Assembly: GCF_005061465.1 (NCBI RefSeq)
Contig: NZ_LAUS01000004.1
Coordinates: 1 to 64,000 of the forward strand
Origin: Mycoplasmopsis bovis 8790
GTDB lineage: Bacteria; Bacillota_I; Bacilli_A; Mycoplasmatales; Metamycoplasmataceae
DNA: 64,000 nt
Direction: 5' to 3'
The translations under genes were made by a program, and so were the position numbers. Each line of letters begins with the position of its first letter. The stretch's first letter is position 1. This document shows, piece after piece, positions 40,298 to 56,125 of this stretch. A model generated the notes under the pieces. It was not told the origin of the DNA. It saw only the letters and a list, made by a program, of their open reading frames with translations, and made no database searches.

Positions 40298-41290
40298 TTA
40301 TTTTAACTTTAATTTAGAACCCAGCGACACAACTTTTGGTTCAATATTTACATTAAAGTTTCTTATGTCTTTATAATCAAAATAAGCTAGTTCTAAGTCA
40401 AATGATTTATCATCATAGACACTAAAGATTAATTTTGAGCCAATTGGATATTTTTCTAACTGATTAAGTTCAGGCACTTTTATATCTAAAACTCCTAAAA
40501 CAGTAGCAATATTAGTGTCATGCCCAACTAAAATACTAAGGTCACTATTGTCATAAAAACAACTTTTTAATAGTTGATAAATATTTTTATCACTTTCTAA
40601 AGCTAACTTTGGATTGTTTCAAATTAAATCAATTACAAAATCCTTAGCCTTTAAAATAAGTTTTAAATCAGAAATAAAATCCTGCGAGTTAAATACTTCG
40701 CTTTCCTTAAAACCATCATAAAACATTGATTGCATAACATCAGAAGTGCTAGATGAGTAAAAAAGCTTGCCAGAAGGTTTAAGTCATTCACCCTCTGCAT
40801 AGTTAAGAGTTGTATTGCTTTGCATATATAAGCAATCATTATCTAGGTTAAATATCTCTTTAAACTTATCATATATCCCTAATTTTGCAGCCTTTTGGTC
40901 AAATTCATTCACTCTATCTTTATTGATATAGGATTCATTAGGATAATTAAGTTCAAATCAAGAATCTCTTTTAGTAAATGATAAGTCAGAGCATTTAATG
41001 TTAATTTGCTTGCCAGGCACAAGCCCTATTGAAAGCAATCTTGCTGTTTCATACGTTCTGCTTGTTGAATTAGCAACTATATTTATAGTATTACTATTAT
41101 TTATGTGCAAGTATTTTTTTAAGAATTTAGCAAATAATAATTCTAGCAATGCACCCTTATTTGTCAAATTAGCATTTAGCGTAGAATCATAATTCCAGTT
41201 AACAATATCTTTATTAAAAATATTTTTAAACTTGTCTCTAAATTCAAAAGGATATCTTACACCATGTCTTGAAAGTATTATTCTTTTCAT
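40298..41290 (-). CDS. Histidine phosphatase superfamily protein (acid phosphatase/phytase branch)
   Basis: 330 residues without a signal peptide. The N-terminal ILSRHGVRYPFE holds the phospho-accepting His and the RHGxRxP signature of branch 2, and ILVGHDTN near 250 holds the second catalytic HD. STSRTYETARL supplies the conserved Arg. Such enzymes remove phosphate from small metabolites; absence of a leader suggests a cytosolic role. ATG 41290 is preceded by GAGG. It stands opposite to the surrounding rRNA and r-protein genes. Confidence 0.85.
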
Positions 41291-41449
41291 CATCAACCTC
41301 GCAGTATATTAATAAAAATTTAAATAACAATATAAAAGATTAAGTTAAATTATATTCTTTAGAATGCGCAATATTATTTTTAGTAAAAAAATTACAAAAT
41401 TATTTGTTTTTTTACTTTGTTTTAACTTTGATTAGTGTATATTATTTCT

Positions 41450-41469
41450 AACGCGTTTTTCAGCGCGTT
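41450..41469. repeat. GC-rich inverted repeat in rRNA promoter region
   Basis: AACGCG (41450-41455) and CGCGTT (41464-41469) with an 8-base spacer; conspicuous in an otherwise A+T-only stretch. Function unknown. Confidence 0.5.
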
Positions 41470-41522
41470 GTATAACTTACACACTTTATTTTATTTTGCT
41501 TAAAATATTTTTATAAAAAATA

Positions 41523-41550
41523 TTTACTAAATTCAAAATATGTGTATAAT
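41523..41550 (+). promoter_or_regulatory. rRNA operon promoter
   Basis: TTTACT (41523-41528), 16-base spacer, TATAAT (41545-41550). It lies about 70 bases ahead of the 16S gene. Confidence 0.6.
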
Positions 41551-41579
41551 AAATGGGCAACCTTTTAACAGGTTAGAAA

Positions 41580-41594
41580 TGTTCTTTGAAAACT
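41580..41594 (+). promoter_or_regulatory. boxA-like antitermination site, rRNA leader
   Basis: TGTTCTTTGAAAACT, repeated identically at 43276-43290 in the 16S-23S spacer; typical leader/spacer boxA for rRNA antitermination. Confidence 0.65.
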
Positions 41595-41622
41595 AGATAT
41601 ATATAAACATGACAGTCAATTT

Positions 41623-43137
<1,515 letters not shown>

Positions 43138-43275
43138 CGGAGTACACTTGTCTTTTATCACTATAAAAAAGACTTATAACCAAAATTACTAGACCTATAT
43201 TTATTTATAAACGTCATGGCTTTTATTAATAGGTCAAAAGCTATATATCTAGTTTTGAGAGAACATTCTCTCATA

Positions 43276-43290
43276 TGTTCTTTGAAAACT
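43276..43290 (+). promoter_or_regulatory. boxA-like site in 16S-23S spacer
   Basis: TGTTCTTTGAAAACT. It also pairs with the region after 23S (TTTTCAGAGAA near 46380), and 43386-43404 pairs perfectly with 46341-46359, forming the 23S processing stem. The spacer holds no tRNA gene. Confidence 0.65.
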
Positions 43291-43440
43291 GAATAGTAAA
43301 ATATTTTTCGATATTTACAACGACATCAAAAATCAAATTAATGGTTAATTTGTTTTGATTCATCGAGTAAGTCATATTTAATATGATTCATTGAAATGTC
43401 TTAAAATACACATCTAAAACTAACAACAATAGGAAAATAC

Positions 43441-46330
<2,890 letters not shown>

Positions 46331-46395
46331 GAGATGTTGATTAAGACATTTCAATGAATTATATAAATTACTATTCAGTTTTCAGAGAATATAAT

Positions 46396-46416
46396 AGTGC
46401 CAAGGCACTTTTTTTA
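46396..46416 (+). terminator. rRNA operon terminator
   Basis: AGTGCC (46396-46401) pairs with GGCACT (46404-46409), then seven or more T. It lies about 65 bases after 23S, excluding a co-transcribed 5S. Confidence 0.8.
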
Positions 46417-46473
46417 TTTTTTATCTTTGAAAGCAGTATGTATCATAAATATCAAATTATTTATTGACCAAAA

Positions 46474-46498
46474 TTCCTATAAAACAGTGCTATAGGAA
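46474..46498. repeat. Dispersed intergenic hairpin element, extended copy
   Basis: TTCCTATAAAACAGTG followed by CTATAGGAA, an 8-base inverted repeat (TTCCTATA/TATAGGAA) around the AAACAG core. It lies in the 240-base gap between the rRNA terminator and secY; a TATAAT candidate for secY is at 46589-46594. Confidence 0.55.
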
Positions 46499-46654
46499 AT
46501 TTTTGTGTGTTATTTTTTTAAATGATAAACAGTATAATTTTTGCCTAAACTATCAAATAAAAAGGCTTTAAATTTTAAGTAAATTCATTATAATATAACA
46601 TATATTTTATATAGGTTATGTGTGCTGTAGTTTATGTGATAATGAAGGAGAAGT

Positions 46655-48133
46655 ATGAAGAATTCTGGACTAAAAATTCGTGAGTTTTTCTATAAGTTTG
46701 GTAAGAAATGAAACGAGTGATGAAGTACAAAGGAAATTACTAAAAAGTTTCTTTATACAGCTGCGCTTTTAGCAATCTACCTTATTATGACTACAGTTAA
46801 GTCTCCTTTTGTTACATTCAGCAACATAAGAAATTCAATTGATAATGACACCTTTCTTAGTACACTAAACCTTATTGGTGGCGGTGGACTTAGACAATTT
46901 TCACTAGTGGCGCTTGGAATTAGTCCTTTTATTAATGCTTCTTTAATTATGTCCTTATTGCAAACTAAAGCTTTTCCGGCAATGCAAAAACTTTCACAAT
47001 CAGGACCTGAAGGTAGAAGAAAAATTAACATAATAACACGTGTATTAACACTTATTATTGCTTTTCCACAGTCATTTATGCTTACAATAGCGCTAAGTAG
47101 TGGTGATAATCCTTTTATTAGAATTGATCCATATGGATTAAACAAAAACTTGGTAACTTATTTCTTATTGCCTCTTATTTTAATTGGTGGCTCATTGTTT
47201 TCACTTTTTATAGCTGAGCAAATAACTAACAAAGGTATTGGAAACGGAACTAGTTTAATTATCTTTGTAGGTATAGCTTTTCAGTTGCCTAATCAGTTTC
47301 AAACAGCCTGGGGAGTTTATGTAAGTGATACAGAAAGCTCAGCTATAGTAGTTGGAGTTTTAAAGTTCTTAACTTACTTATTTGTCTATTTGGCACTATT
47401 ATTTGTCATAATTGTTGTTTACTTAGCAGAAAGACATATCCCAATACAACAAATCGGTGCTGGAAGAAGCAAGAGCGTCAAGGATATGGGCAAACTTCCA
47501 ATTAAACTTAATCCTGCTGGAGTTATGCCAATTATATTTGCATCAATGTTTGTTTCCTTGCCAATATTAATTGCTAGAATACTTCCAAACACTAACACAG
47601 CCGCGATATGAATAAGAGAAAATATGGACTTTTCAAAACCGTTAGGCCTAAGTCTTTTAGTTGTATTTACTTTCTTTTTCACATTCATTATGGGATTGCA
47701 ACAATCGCGCGTTGATAGAATTGCTGAAGACTTTACTAAAAACTCAACATTTATTCCTGGTATCCAACCAGGTGAGCAAACTGAAGATTACTTAATCAGC
47801 GTTGTAATGAGACTTTCAACTTTTAGTGCTTTTTATTTAGTTATTTTGGTTTCATTCCAATATCTTATGGTTATTACATTAGCTATACCTGCAGCAATGT
47901 CATTTGGTGGAACTAGCATGATGATTTTAGTATCAGTTTCAATTGAAACAATTGATCAATTCAGAGCAAGAATAAAATCAAGCCAACTTTCAAAACAAAA
48001 GCGTTTATCAAGAATTGTTTCTGAAAACATTGCTGAGTCTAAAACTACTTACAATAGTGCTTTTGATACTGAAGTAGAAAATAAACCAAGCAAAAGTAAT
48101 TTACCTAAATCAGAGGACGGTTTATTATGGTAG
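46655..48133 (+). CDS. secY: Protein translocase subunit SecY
   Basis: 492 residues, about ten membrane helices. SecY is the channel of the Sec pathway. Diagnostic parts: LGISPFINASLIMSLL (plug/TM2b region), GPEGRRKI, AERHIPIQQIGAG and RLNPAGVMP-like KLNPAGVMPIIFAS. The last codon is TGG before TAG. ATG 46655 follows GGAG. It starts the second half of the spc cluster with a promoter of its own (TATAAT at 46589-46594) and overlaps adk by 7 bases. Confidence 0.96.
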
Positions 48134-48777
48134 AAGATAAAAATATTAAAAACTTAGTTTTTATGGGGCCTCCTGGTGTTGGCAAAGGAACAGTAGCATC
48201 AATAATTGCTAAAGAGTATGGATTAGTTCACTTATCAACTGGCAACATATTCAGGGCTGAAATTGCTTCAGCAAGTGAATTAGGTAAAAAGGTATCTTCT
48301 ATTGTTGAATCAGGTGGCTATGTTCCAGATGACATTACTAATGAAATAGTGGCAAGAGCTTTAGAAAATTACAATAAATTAGGTAAAATTGTAATCTTAG
48401 ATGGCTATCCACGTACACTTTCGCAAGTTGAATTTTTGGATAGTCTACATTATTTTAAATATGAAGTAATAGAGCTTAGAGCTAGTGAAGAGTTGATACT
48501 AAAAAGGCTATCTGGACGGCGTTTTTGTCCAAATTGTAAAGCAAGTTTTCATATTGATTTTATGCCTTCTTCTAAGGGGGATATTTGCGATAAATGTGGA
48601 ACTCCATTAATTACTCGTAAAGACGATTCGCCTGAATCAATTAAGAATAGATTAATGGTTTACAAAGAACAAACAGGCCCATTATTAGAACATTATAAAA
48701 ATAAAGTATATGTTTTTGATGCTAATAATGACCCAAAAGCACTAGCTGATTTAATTGTTAATTCATTAACAAAGTAA
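48127..48777 (+). CDS. adk: Adenylate kinase
   Basis: 216 residues. Converts AMP and ATP to two ADP. P-loop GPPGVGKGT, LSTGNIFRAEI, DGYPRTLSQ, and a zinc LID with CPNC and CDKC near 130-155. Overlaps the secY 3' end, a common arrangement. Confidence 0.97.
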   Translation: MVEDKNIKNLVFMGPPGVGKGTVASIIAKEYGLVHLSTGNIFRAEIASASELGKKVSSIVESGGYVPDDITNEIVARALENYNKLGKIVILDGYPRTLSQVEFLDSLHYFKYEVIELRASEELILKRLSGRRFCPNCKASFHIDFMPSSKGDICDKCGTPLITRKDDSPESIKNRLMVYKEQTGPLLEHYKNKVYVFDANNDPKALADLIVNSLTK

Positions 48778-48815
48778 TAGCAAAAATTCACAATTAAAGT
48801 TAGGAATTAATTAGT

Positions 48816-49565
48816 ATGGTATCAATCAAAAGCAGTCGTGAGATTGAATTAATTTCTAGAAGCTGCAAGATCCTGGCGGAGGTCAAAGAAATTTTATATG
48901 ACCTTGTAAGACCAGGAGTTTCATTAAAAGAATTAGATCGTCATGCTTTTAATGAAATAATTAAAAGAGGAGCAAAACCTGCATTTAAAGGTTTATATGG
49001 TTTTCCAGCCACAGCCTGCATCTCTGTAAATGACGAACTTATCCACGGCATTCCTTCAAACTATGTCATTAAAGAAGGTGACATTGTCAAAATTGACCTA
49101 GGATGCGACTATCATGGATATAAAAGTGACAGCGCCTTTACTAAAGGTGTTGGCAAAATTACTGAAAGCGATAGCAAAATTATTGAAGTAGCCAAATTAG
49201 CATTTGAAGCAGGTTTAGCTGCTATTAAGCCAGGCGCAAGAGTTGGCGATATTAGTTATGCTATTGGTCAAGTAATTAAGAATAATAATTTATACACACC
49301 TAGAGACTACACTGGTCATGGCATAGGAAAAGAATTGCATGAAGATCCTTATATACCTAATTATGGTAAAAAAGGAACTGGCATCTTATTAAGAGATAAT
49401 ATGGTGATATGCATTGAACCTATGATCTTGCAAAAATCTGACAGAGTATATGTTAAAAAAGATAAATGAACTGTTGTTAGCGCAAGTGGACTAAATACTG
49501 CTCACTATGAACATACGGTTTTAATCAAAAATGGTAAAGGTGTTGTGTTAACGAAAGGAATCTAA
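48816..49565 (+). CDS. map: Methionine aminopeptidase type I
   Basis: 249 residues. Removes the initiator Met after deformylation. Metal ligands: Asp in [16 protein letters not shown] (two Asp), His in [12 protein letters not shown], Glu in CIEPM and in HYEHT. One in-frame TGA encodes the conserved Trp before TVVSASG. Normal place between adk and infA. Confidence 0.97.
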
Positions 49566-49570
49566 TAAAA

Positions 49571-49789
49571 ATGGCAAAGGACGCTATTAAAATTAGAGCA
49601 AAAGTAAAAGAAATATATTCAACAGATGAATATTTAGTAACTTTAGAAAGTGGACAAGATATTAAAGCTAATATCTCAGGTAAAATGCGTGTTAATCGCA
49701 TAAGAATTTTACCTGGTGATGAAGTCGATGTTGAATTAAGCCCTTACAACTTACAAAGAGGGCGTATTACATATCGGCACAATAGATAG
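49571..49789 (+). CDS. infA: Translation initiation factor IF-1
   Basis: 72 residues, a single S1-like OB fold. [44 protein letters not shown] and GRITYRHNR match the family. Confidence 0.97.
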   Translation: MAKDAIKIRAKVKEIYSTDEYLVTLESGQDIKANISGKMRVNRIRILPGDEVDVELSPYNLQRGRITYRHNR

Positions 49790-49804
49790 GAGATTTGCTA
49801 ATTT

Positions 49805-49918
49805 ATGAAAGTTAGAGCTAGCGTAAAGAGAATGTGTAAAGATTGTCGTATTATCAAACGTAAAGGTGTTATAAGGGTAATTTGCTCTATCCCTAAACAT
49901 AAACAAAGACAAGGATAA
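49805..49918 (+). CDS. rpmJ: 50S ribosomal protein L36
   Basis: 37 residues. [20 protein letters not shown], then [13 protein letters not shown]: the Cys-Cys-Cys-His zinc site of L36. Preceded by AGGAG at 49788-49792, overlapping the infA stop. Confidence 0.97.
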   Translation: MKVRASVKRMCKDCRIIKRKGVIRVICSIPKHKQRQG

Positions 49919-49924
49919 AAATAG

Positions 49925-50296
49925 ATGGCAAGAATTTTAAATATAGAAATCCCAAATAACAAGCGTGTAGTTATTTCATTAACATACATCTATGGTATTG
50001 GTAGAACAAGTGCACAAGAAATATGTGCAAAAGCAAAAATTGACGAAAACATCAGAGTTAAAGACTTATCAGAAGCACAACTTAGTGCAATTAGAGAAAT
50101 TGCAAAAGAGTATGTCACAGAAGGTGATTTACGTAGAGAAGTTTCATTAAATATTAAGCGTTTAATGGAAGTTAAGTGCTACCGTGGAATTAGACACCGT
50201 AAAGGTCTTCCTGTTAGAGGCCAAAGCACCAAGAGTAATGCAAGAACTAGAAAAGGTCCTAGAAAGACTGTTGCTGGTAAGAAGTCAACTAAATAG
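49925..50296 (+). CDS. rpsM: 30S ribosomal protein S13
   Basis: 123 residues. S13 contacts the P-site tRNA and L5. [46 protein letters not shown] are diagnostic. Confidence 0.97.
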   Translation: MARILNIEIPNNKRVVISLTYIYGIGRTSAQEICAKAKIDENIRVKDLSEAQLSAIREIAKEYVTEGDLRREVSLNIKRLMEVKCYRGIRHRKGLPVRGQSTKSNARTRKGPRKTVAGKKSTK

Positions 50297-50315
50297 TTAA
50301 TTTAGGAGAATAATT

Positions 50316-50717
50316 ATGGCTAATAAAGTTGTTAAGAAAACAAAAAAGAAAAACATTACTAAAGGTGTAGCACACATCCACTCAACTAATCAAAACACAA
50401 TCGTGACATTTGCTGATGAATTAGGTAACGTTATAGCATGAAGCAGTTCTGGTGCTATTGGCTATAAAGGAACCAAAAAGAAAACACCTTATGCAGCAGG
50501 TTTAGCTGCACAAGCAGCATCAGAGGCTGCAAAAGAGCATGGTATTAAAAGCGTAAGAGTTGAACTTAAAGGTATTGGTGCAGGTAAAGATGCTGCTAGA
50601 AAACAAATAGAAGTATCTGGTATTACTGTTACAGAAATTAAAGATGTAACACCTGTTCCTCACAATGGTACTAGACCACCAAAACGTATTCTTAAGCGTG
50701 AAAAAATGAGAAAATAA
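50316..50717 (+). CDS. rpsK: 30S ribosomal protein S11
   Basis: 133 residues. Platform protein. [37 protein letters not shown] and [16 protein letters not shown] are diagnostic. Follows rpsM by 19 bases with AGGAGAA. Confidence 0.97.
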
Positions 50718-50736
50718 TTAAAGGAGAGTATCACTT

Positions 50737-51747
50737 ATGGAAAGAATGTCTAAGTTAGATTACTTACAAGTAAGTAACTCTGCTATCAATAATAATTTAA
50801 ATGAAGTTACCTTTTCACTTAAACCACTTGAAAGAGGTTTTGGCAATACTGTTGCAGTTGCACTAAGAAGAGTTTTATTATCAAACGTTACTTCTTTAGC
50901 ACTATTTGCAATCAAAATTTCAGGTGTTAGCCATGAGTTTCAAACTATTCCTGGAATTGTAGAAGATGTTACAGCTATCATAATGAACTTAAGGAAAGTT
51001 AAATTCAAATACAATCCTGAATTTGTTAAAGATGGCGAAATTATTAAGGCTACAATTAAAGCTGAACAACCAGGAATTGTGACATCTAAGAGTATTGAAA
51101 TAACTAACCCTTCAGTTGAGATCATCAACAAGAGCCAAGAAATAGCAAACATACAAAAAGGTTCATTAGTAATTGAATTATTCTTAAGACCAGGCAGAGG
51201 TTTTATCTCAAACGAAAGCAATAAAAAATTCATACAAAATGATTCTTTATTTGCTTCAAAAATTGAATCAAACATTAAAAAAGGTTTATTTATAGCTGTT
51301 GACAGCAATTTTAGTCCTGTTGAAAAATGCAGTTATACTGTTAAAGAACTAAATACATCTAGCAACAAAATTGAAGAAGAATTATTATTCACAATTAAAA
51401 CTGACGGTACCATTGATGCCAAAAGCGCTATAAATCAAGCTTGCAAGATTTTAGTTGCTCACTTTATGGCTGTTGGTGATGTTGATTCAATGAAACTTGA
51501 TGTCTTCGAAGAAGAAAAAGTTAAAAACGATGAACCAATTGAAAACGATGTTGATATTAACCAATTAGGACTATCTGTACGTTCATTAAACGCACTTAAG
51601 AGAATTGGCAAAACAAAAGCTTCTGAAGTGGCTGCTATGACTTGAGAAGAATTAGAACAAACTAAGAACTTAGGTAGAAAATCATTAGATGAAATTCAAG
51701 AATGTTTAAAGGTAAATGGCTTCACTCTAAATAAAGGAGATGAATAA
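50737..51747 (+). CDS. rpoA: RNA polymerase subunit alpha
   Basis: 336 residues. The N-terminal dimerization domain has FSLKPLERGFGNTVAVALRRVLL and a C-terminal domain of helix-hairpin-helix type (LGLSVRSLNALKRIGKTKASEVAAMTWEELEQTKNLGRKSLDEI). ATG 50737 follows GGAGAG; a second ATG three codons on is possible. Stop overlaps rplQ start. Confidence 0.97.
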
Positions 51748-52112
51748 TGGCTAATCCAACACAAATTTACAGTCGTGACGCTAAATGACGTAAAGGTGTT
51801 ATGAGAACATTAGTTAGTGAATTATTTGCTAACGGTCGCATAACAACTACATTAACACGTGCTAAAGAATTACGTAGACATGCAGAAAAATTAATTACTA
51901 AGGCAAAAAACCCAACTCTTGCAAACCGTAGAATCTGTGCAAGTTTCTTGCGTCCTACATTAGTAGAAGAGGGCAAGAAAGATGTACTAAAACACTTATT
52001 CGACACAATCGCACCATCATACGCAAAACGTAATGGTGGCTACACTAGAATTTACAAGTTAGTTAACCGTCAAGGTGACAATGCACCTATGGCTATTATT
52101 GAATTAGTTTAA
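51747..52112 (+). CDS. rplQ: 50S ribosomal protein L17
   Basis: 121 residues. RKGVMRTLVSELFANGRITTTLTRAKELRRHAEKLIT is the family signature. Last gene of the alpha operon. Confidence 0.97.
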
Positions 52113-52185
52113 TTTTCCTTACCCACTTTCTTTTAATAATAATGCTTTGCAATTTATGCAAAAGTTGCAAAATTCCTTTTGACTT

Positions 52186-52214
52186 AATGATGCTATTTTA
52201 AGCATCATTTTTTT
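52186..52214 (+). terminator. Terminator of the alpha operon
   Basis: AATGATGCT (52186-52194) pairs with AGCATCATT (52201-52209), then a T-run. Confidence 0.85.
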
Positions 52215-52272
52215 TACTTTTCAGCCTTTAAAATAGTTTAAAAAGTTAAACTTTTAAAATTTGTTTTGGTAG

Positions 52273-52278
52273 TATAAT
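52273..52278 (+). promoter_or_regulatory. ecfA1 promoter -10 box
   Basis: TATAAT ending 9 bases before the ecfA1 ATG with no ribosome-binding site; a leaderless or nearly leaderless transcript is likely. Confidence 0.55.
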
Positions 52279-52287
52279 AAGTACATT

Positions 52288-53085
52288 ATGATCAAAGTAA
52301 CTGACTTAATGTTTAAATATCCAAGCGCTAGTGCATATGCTATTAACAATCTTAATTTAGAAATTGAGAGTGGCAAGTATGTAGCAATTTTAGGACACAA
52401 TGGCTCTGGCAAGAGTACATTTTCTAAATTACTAGTTGCACTATATAAGCCAGCTGACGGAAAAATTGAATTAGATGGCACAACTATAAGCAAGGAAACT
52501 ATTAGAGAAATAAGAAGTAAAATAGGAATTATTTTTCAAAATCCAGATAACCAATTTATCGGCGCTTCTGTTGAAGATGATGTTGCTTTTGGATTAGAAA
52601 ACAAACGTGTTCCTAGAAAGGAAATGAAACCTATTATTGATGAATTAGCTACAAAAGTTGGGATGGGCAATTACTTAGAAAAAAGTCCCCAATCTCTTTC
52701 TGGTGGACAAAAACAACGTGTAGCTATTGCATCTGTTTTAGCCTTAGACCCTGACATTATTATCTTTGATGAAGTAACTAGTATGCTTGATCCATTGGGC
52801 AAGAGAAAAGTGCTTAATATCATTAATGCAGTGCAAAAAGAGAGAAAGAAAACACTTATATCAATAACCCATGATATGGATGAAGCTATTTTAGCTGATT
52901 ATTGTTTAGTGTTCTCTGAAGGCAAAATAATAGCAGCTGGTTCTCCTAGTGAAATATTAAACAACAAAGAGATTCTGTCATTAGCTAAAATTGACTCTCC
53001 TTTTATTTATAAATTAAGCGAAAAAATTAATGGTGTAAAACCAACATATCACGAACAGGAGTTATTAGATCAAATATGCAAATAA
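52288..53085 (+). CDS. ecfA1: ECF transporter ATPase EcfA1
   Basis: 265 residues. One of two ATPases powering vitamin/metal uptake by energy-coupling-factor transporters. Walker [10 protein letters not shown] near 36, Q-loop [10 protein letters not shown], signature LSGGQKQR, Walker B DIIIFDE, switch His in THDMDEA. Overlaps ecfA2 by 10 bases. Confidence 0.95.
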   Translation: MIKVTDLMFKYPSASAYAINNLNLEIESGKYVAILGHNGSGKSTFSKLLVALYKPADGKIELDGTTISKETIREIRSKIGIIFQNPDNQFIGASVEDDVAFGLENKRVPRKEMKPIIDELATKVGMGNYLEKSPQSLSGGQKQRVAIASVLALDPDIIIFDEVTSMLDPLGKRKVLNIINAVQKERKKTLISITHDMDEAILADYCLVFSEGKIIAAGSPSEILNNKEILSLAKIDSPFIYKLSEKINGVKPTYHEQELLDQICK

Positions 53086-54014
53086 CTGTTAAAGACTTAG
53101 TGCACACATTTTTAGCTAAAACTCCTTATGAACTTAATGCAATAGACCGTGTAAATGTTGAAATTAAGCAAGGTGAGTTCATTGGGGTAATAGGGCAAAC
53201 TGGAAGTGGCAAGACAACTTTTATTGAACACCTTAATGCTTTATTATTACCAAGCAATGGCGAAATAGAATGAGTTTTTGAAAATGACAAACTTGACCGT
53301 AAAACAGGCAAAAAAGAAAAATTCATTGATAGTTTTATAGTTAAACCTACTCGCAGAAAAAAAGTTAAGAAAGCTAAAGATATTCGTAAAAGAGTTGGAG
53401 TTGTTTTTCAATTTGCTGAATACCAGCTATTTGAAGAAACTATTGAAAAAGACATTGCATTTGGACCAAGAAGTTTTGGTATTAGCAAACAAGAAGCATT
53501 TGAAAGAGCTGCTAAATATATTAAATTAGTTGGGCTTGATGAATCGTTTCTAAAACGTTCACCATTTGAATTATCTGGTGGTCAAAAAAGAAGAGTTGCT
53601 CTTGCAGGAATATTAGCAATGGAACCAGATTTCATCATTGCTGATGAACCTACTGCAGGATTAGACCCAGTCGGAGTTATTGAAATATTAAATATTTTCA
53701 AAGAGCTTCATAATCAAGGAAAAACGGTTATTATTGTAACTCATGACTTGGATAATGTTTTAGAATACTCACAAAGAGTATTAGCTTTCAAAGATGGGCA
53801 AATTGTAAAAGATGGTGATACACACGATGTATTAAGAGATATTGAATTTTTGAAAAATAATTATATGGAACCACCAAAGCTTTTAGATTTTGTATCAAAA
53901 TTAGAAGCCAATGGAATAAAAGTTCCTAGAGTTACCTCAATTGATGAATTAGCTGATTTTATCAATAAACATATGAGTAATAAAAATAAGGGTGGGGTCA
54001 AAGATGAACAGTAA
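53076..54014 (+). CDS. ecfA2: ECF transporter ATPase EcfA2
   Basis: 312 residues. Walker [10 protein letters not shown] near 41, [14 protein letters not shown] (EcfA2-type Q-loop), [15 protein letters not shown] and THDLDNV. A basic insert of about 35 residues ([16 protein letters not shown]) precedes the Q-loop. The 3' end overlaps ecfT. Confidence 0.95.
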
Positions 54015-54909
54015 TTACGGTCGCTATATGATGAACGACACAGTTGTTCATAGAATGGATCCTAGATTCAAAATTGTATTCATCATAATTTACATTGTTT
54101 TAACTTTTGTTGCTAAAGACTTTATAACATTAGGCATAATTTTAGTTCCTTTACTAGTTTTATACTTAATCGAAACTAAAAGCCCAACAGCATTTTTAAG
54201 ACTATGAATAATGCCACTACTTATTGGGTTCTTCCTTTTCTGAGTTAATATCTATACTATGAAAGTTGATGTTTATGATTCAGCTGGACAGTGAACTGAG
54301 AAGTATAAGGCCTTAAAACAGTGATATCCGCTTCCTATTCATTTAGGTAAAAGCTTCCATATCTCATGAGAAGTAATTGCTAGAACATTAGGTCTTGTAG
54401 TACGTGTTTATATTATGATTATGGCAACTAGCTTAATGATTAACACAACTAAGCCAATGCTTTTATCAAAAGCAATTGACGATTTATTATTACCGCTTAA
54501 ATTATTATTTATTCCAACTCACGTAATAGTAATGATAATTTATATTGCTTTAAGATTTATTCCTACATTATTAGAAGAAGCACAAAGAATTACTAAAGCC
54601 CAAGCTAGCCGGGGCGTTGACTTTAAAAACGGTAAATTTAAAGATAAAGTTAAGTCATTTACAACTTTAATTATCCCATTATTTGTAACTGCATTTTCAA
54701 AAGCTGAAGACTTATCAAACGCAATGGAAACCAGAGGATACAATCCATATGCTAAAAGAACTAAATATAGATTAATTATTCCAACCTGAAGAGATATATT
54801 TTTAGTTCTTATTGCTGCCTGAGCAATTACATATGTTGTCTTAGTTGATAAGCAAATAATACCAACAAAACAAGTCTTTTGATATGCAAACACATTCTTT
54901 GCATTTTAG
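54004..54909 (+). CDS. ecfT: ECF transporter transmembrane coupling protein EcfT
   Basis: 301 residues, several membrane helices. Coupling motifs KAQASRGVDF and SNAMETRGYNP are the conserved XRG pair that contacts the two ATPases. HRMDPRFKIVF at the N-terminus is also typical. ATG 54004 is chosen; a GTG at 53992 is possible. Substrate-binding S proteins are not in the window, so cargo is unknown. Confidence 0.94.
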
Positions 54910-54914
54910 CAATT

Positions 54915-54950
54915 AAAAAACGAGTGAACTTTTCAACCCACTCGTTTTTT
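54915..54950. terminator. Bidirectional terminator between ecfT and lipoprotein gene
   Basis: AAAAAACGAGTG (54915-54926) pairs with CACTCGTTTTTT (54939-54950). Confidence 0.9.
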
Positions 54951-54953
54951 ATT

Positions 54954-56006
54954 TTAGCTTGGTAAAATTTTACTAATTGTACTATCATCTAGCTTTACAG
55001 CATCGGCTATTCTTTTTAAAGCAATCTTAATACTATCCAATAATTTATAAGCATTTCTTGCTTTTTCGTAAAGAGGATTAAGTTTACTTAGTTCTGAATT
55101 TTTTACCAATAAGTCTGTTTTATTGGTTAATTCAACAAAAGCCTTCAAAATTTCAGGCTTATCTTTTAGCACATTTTTAATTTTAGAAACCGATTCATCA
55201 TACTTTAGCTTTGAAGCTATCTCGTGAAAAGTATTTAAATAATTAGATAACTCTCAGATCATGCTATATGTAGCATGTGAGTGATCGTGACTTGAGTTTT
55301 CTCCTGTATTAGAATCATATATTTTTATTAAATCAGTTTTAAATTGTGATGGTTCTATTAAAGAAGACTTATTGAAATTAATTAACGAGCTATAAACAGT
55401 TCTATAGTCATCTTGTATTCATTCAGTTCACTCTTTGTTAGTAAAAAAAGTTGATGATTCACTTAATTGCGGAAGTGCAAAATAAATAATTTTTGAACTA
55501 TTTTTGGAACTTCTATTGTTAAAGTCGTCAAAAAACTTATTAGAGTTATTTACTACTTGTACATTTAGGTCATTAGTTAAGCCAACTAAGGCCTTAGTTA
55601 TTTTAGCTACTTGTGCATCGTGAGCATAGTCAAAAAATGTGCCTTTGACTGTTTTATAGACTGATTCGTCATTCTTAACCAAATCATAAAACTTTTGCAT
55701 TTGCTTATCGATGTCATAAGAAGCATTAGGGTCAATAATATTTTTAATTAAATTGTCATATAGTGTAATATTGAAAAAGTTTTTTGTTTCTGCATTGTCT
55801 GAGTGAAATGAGTTATTAACTTTTTTGGCTAAAAAATCATTTTCAATTTTGTCCACTTCAACTTTATACTGTTTTATAAGCTCACTTATTGACTTTGTAC
55901 TATTATCGCTTTGATTAGTGCTGTTATTATTGCACCTAGCAGATAAAACTAATGGAAAAGCAACTAATGGGGTTAGTATAAAGAACTTATTTAATTTATT
56001 TTTCAT
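54954..56006 (-). CDS. Putative lipoprotein with atypical lipobox
   Basis: 350 residues, no family recognised. The N-terminus MKNKLNKFFILTPLVAFPLVLSARCNN is a lipoprotein-type signal, but the residue before Cys is Arg (LSARC) where Ala, Gly or Ser is usual. An Asn/Ser-rich linker follows, then a mainly helical body. A His-rich patch HDHSH lies near 245. AGAAAGA precedes the start. Likely surface-exposed if lipidated. Confidence 0.7.
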
Positions 56007-56125
56007 AATATCTTTCTACATATTGAACAATATTAAATAATATGTTTTAATATAATAATTATAAATGCACTAATCAAAAAATATTCATCATTTTGTTATA
56101 TATGCTCTTAAAACAAGGAGATAAA

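Noticed and set aside
43138-43440. tRNA genes in the 16S-23S spacer
   Set aside because: No cloverleaf or TTCGANTC-type arm is visible. The spacer is explained by boxA and processing stems.
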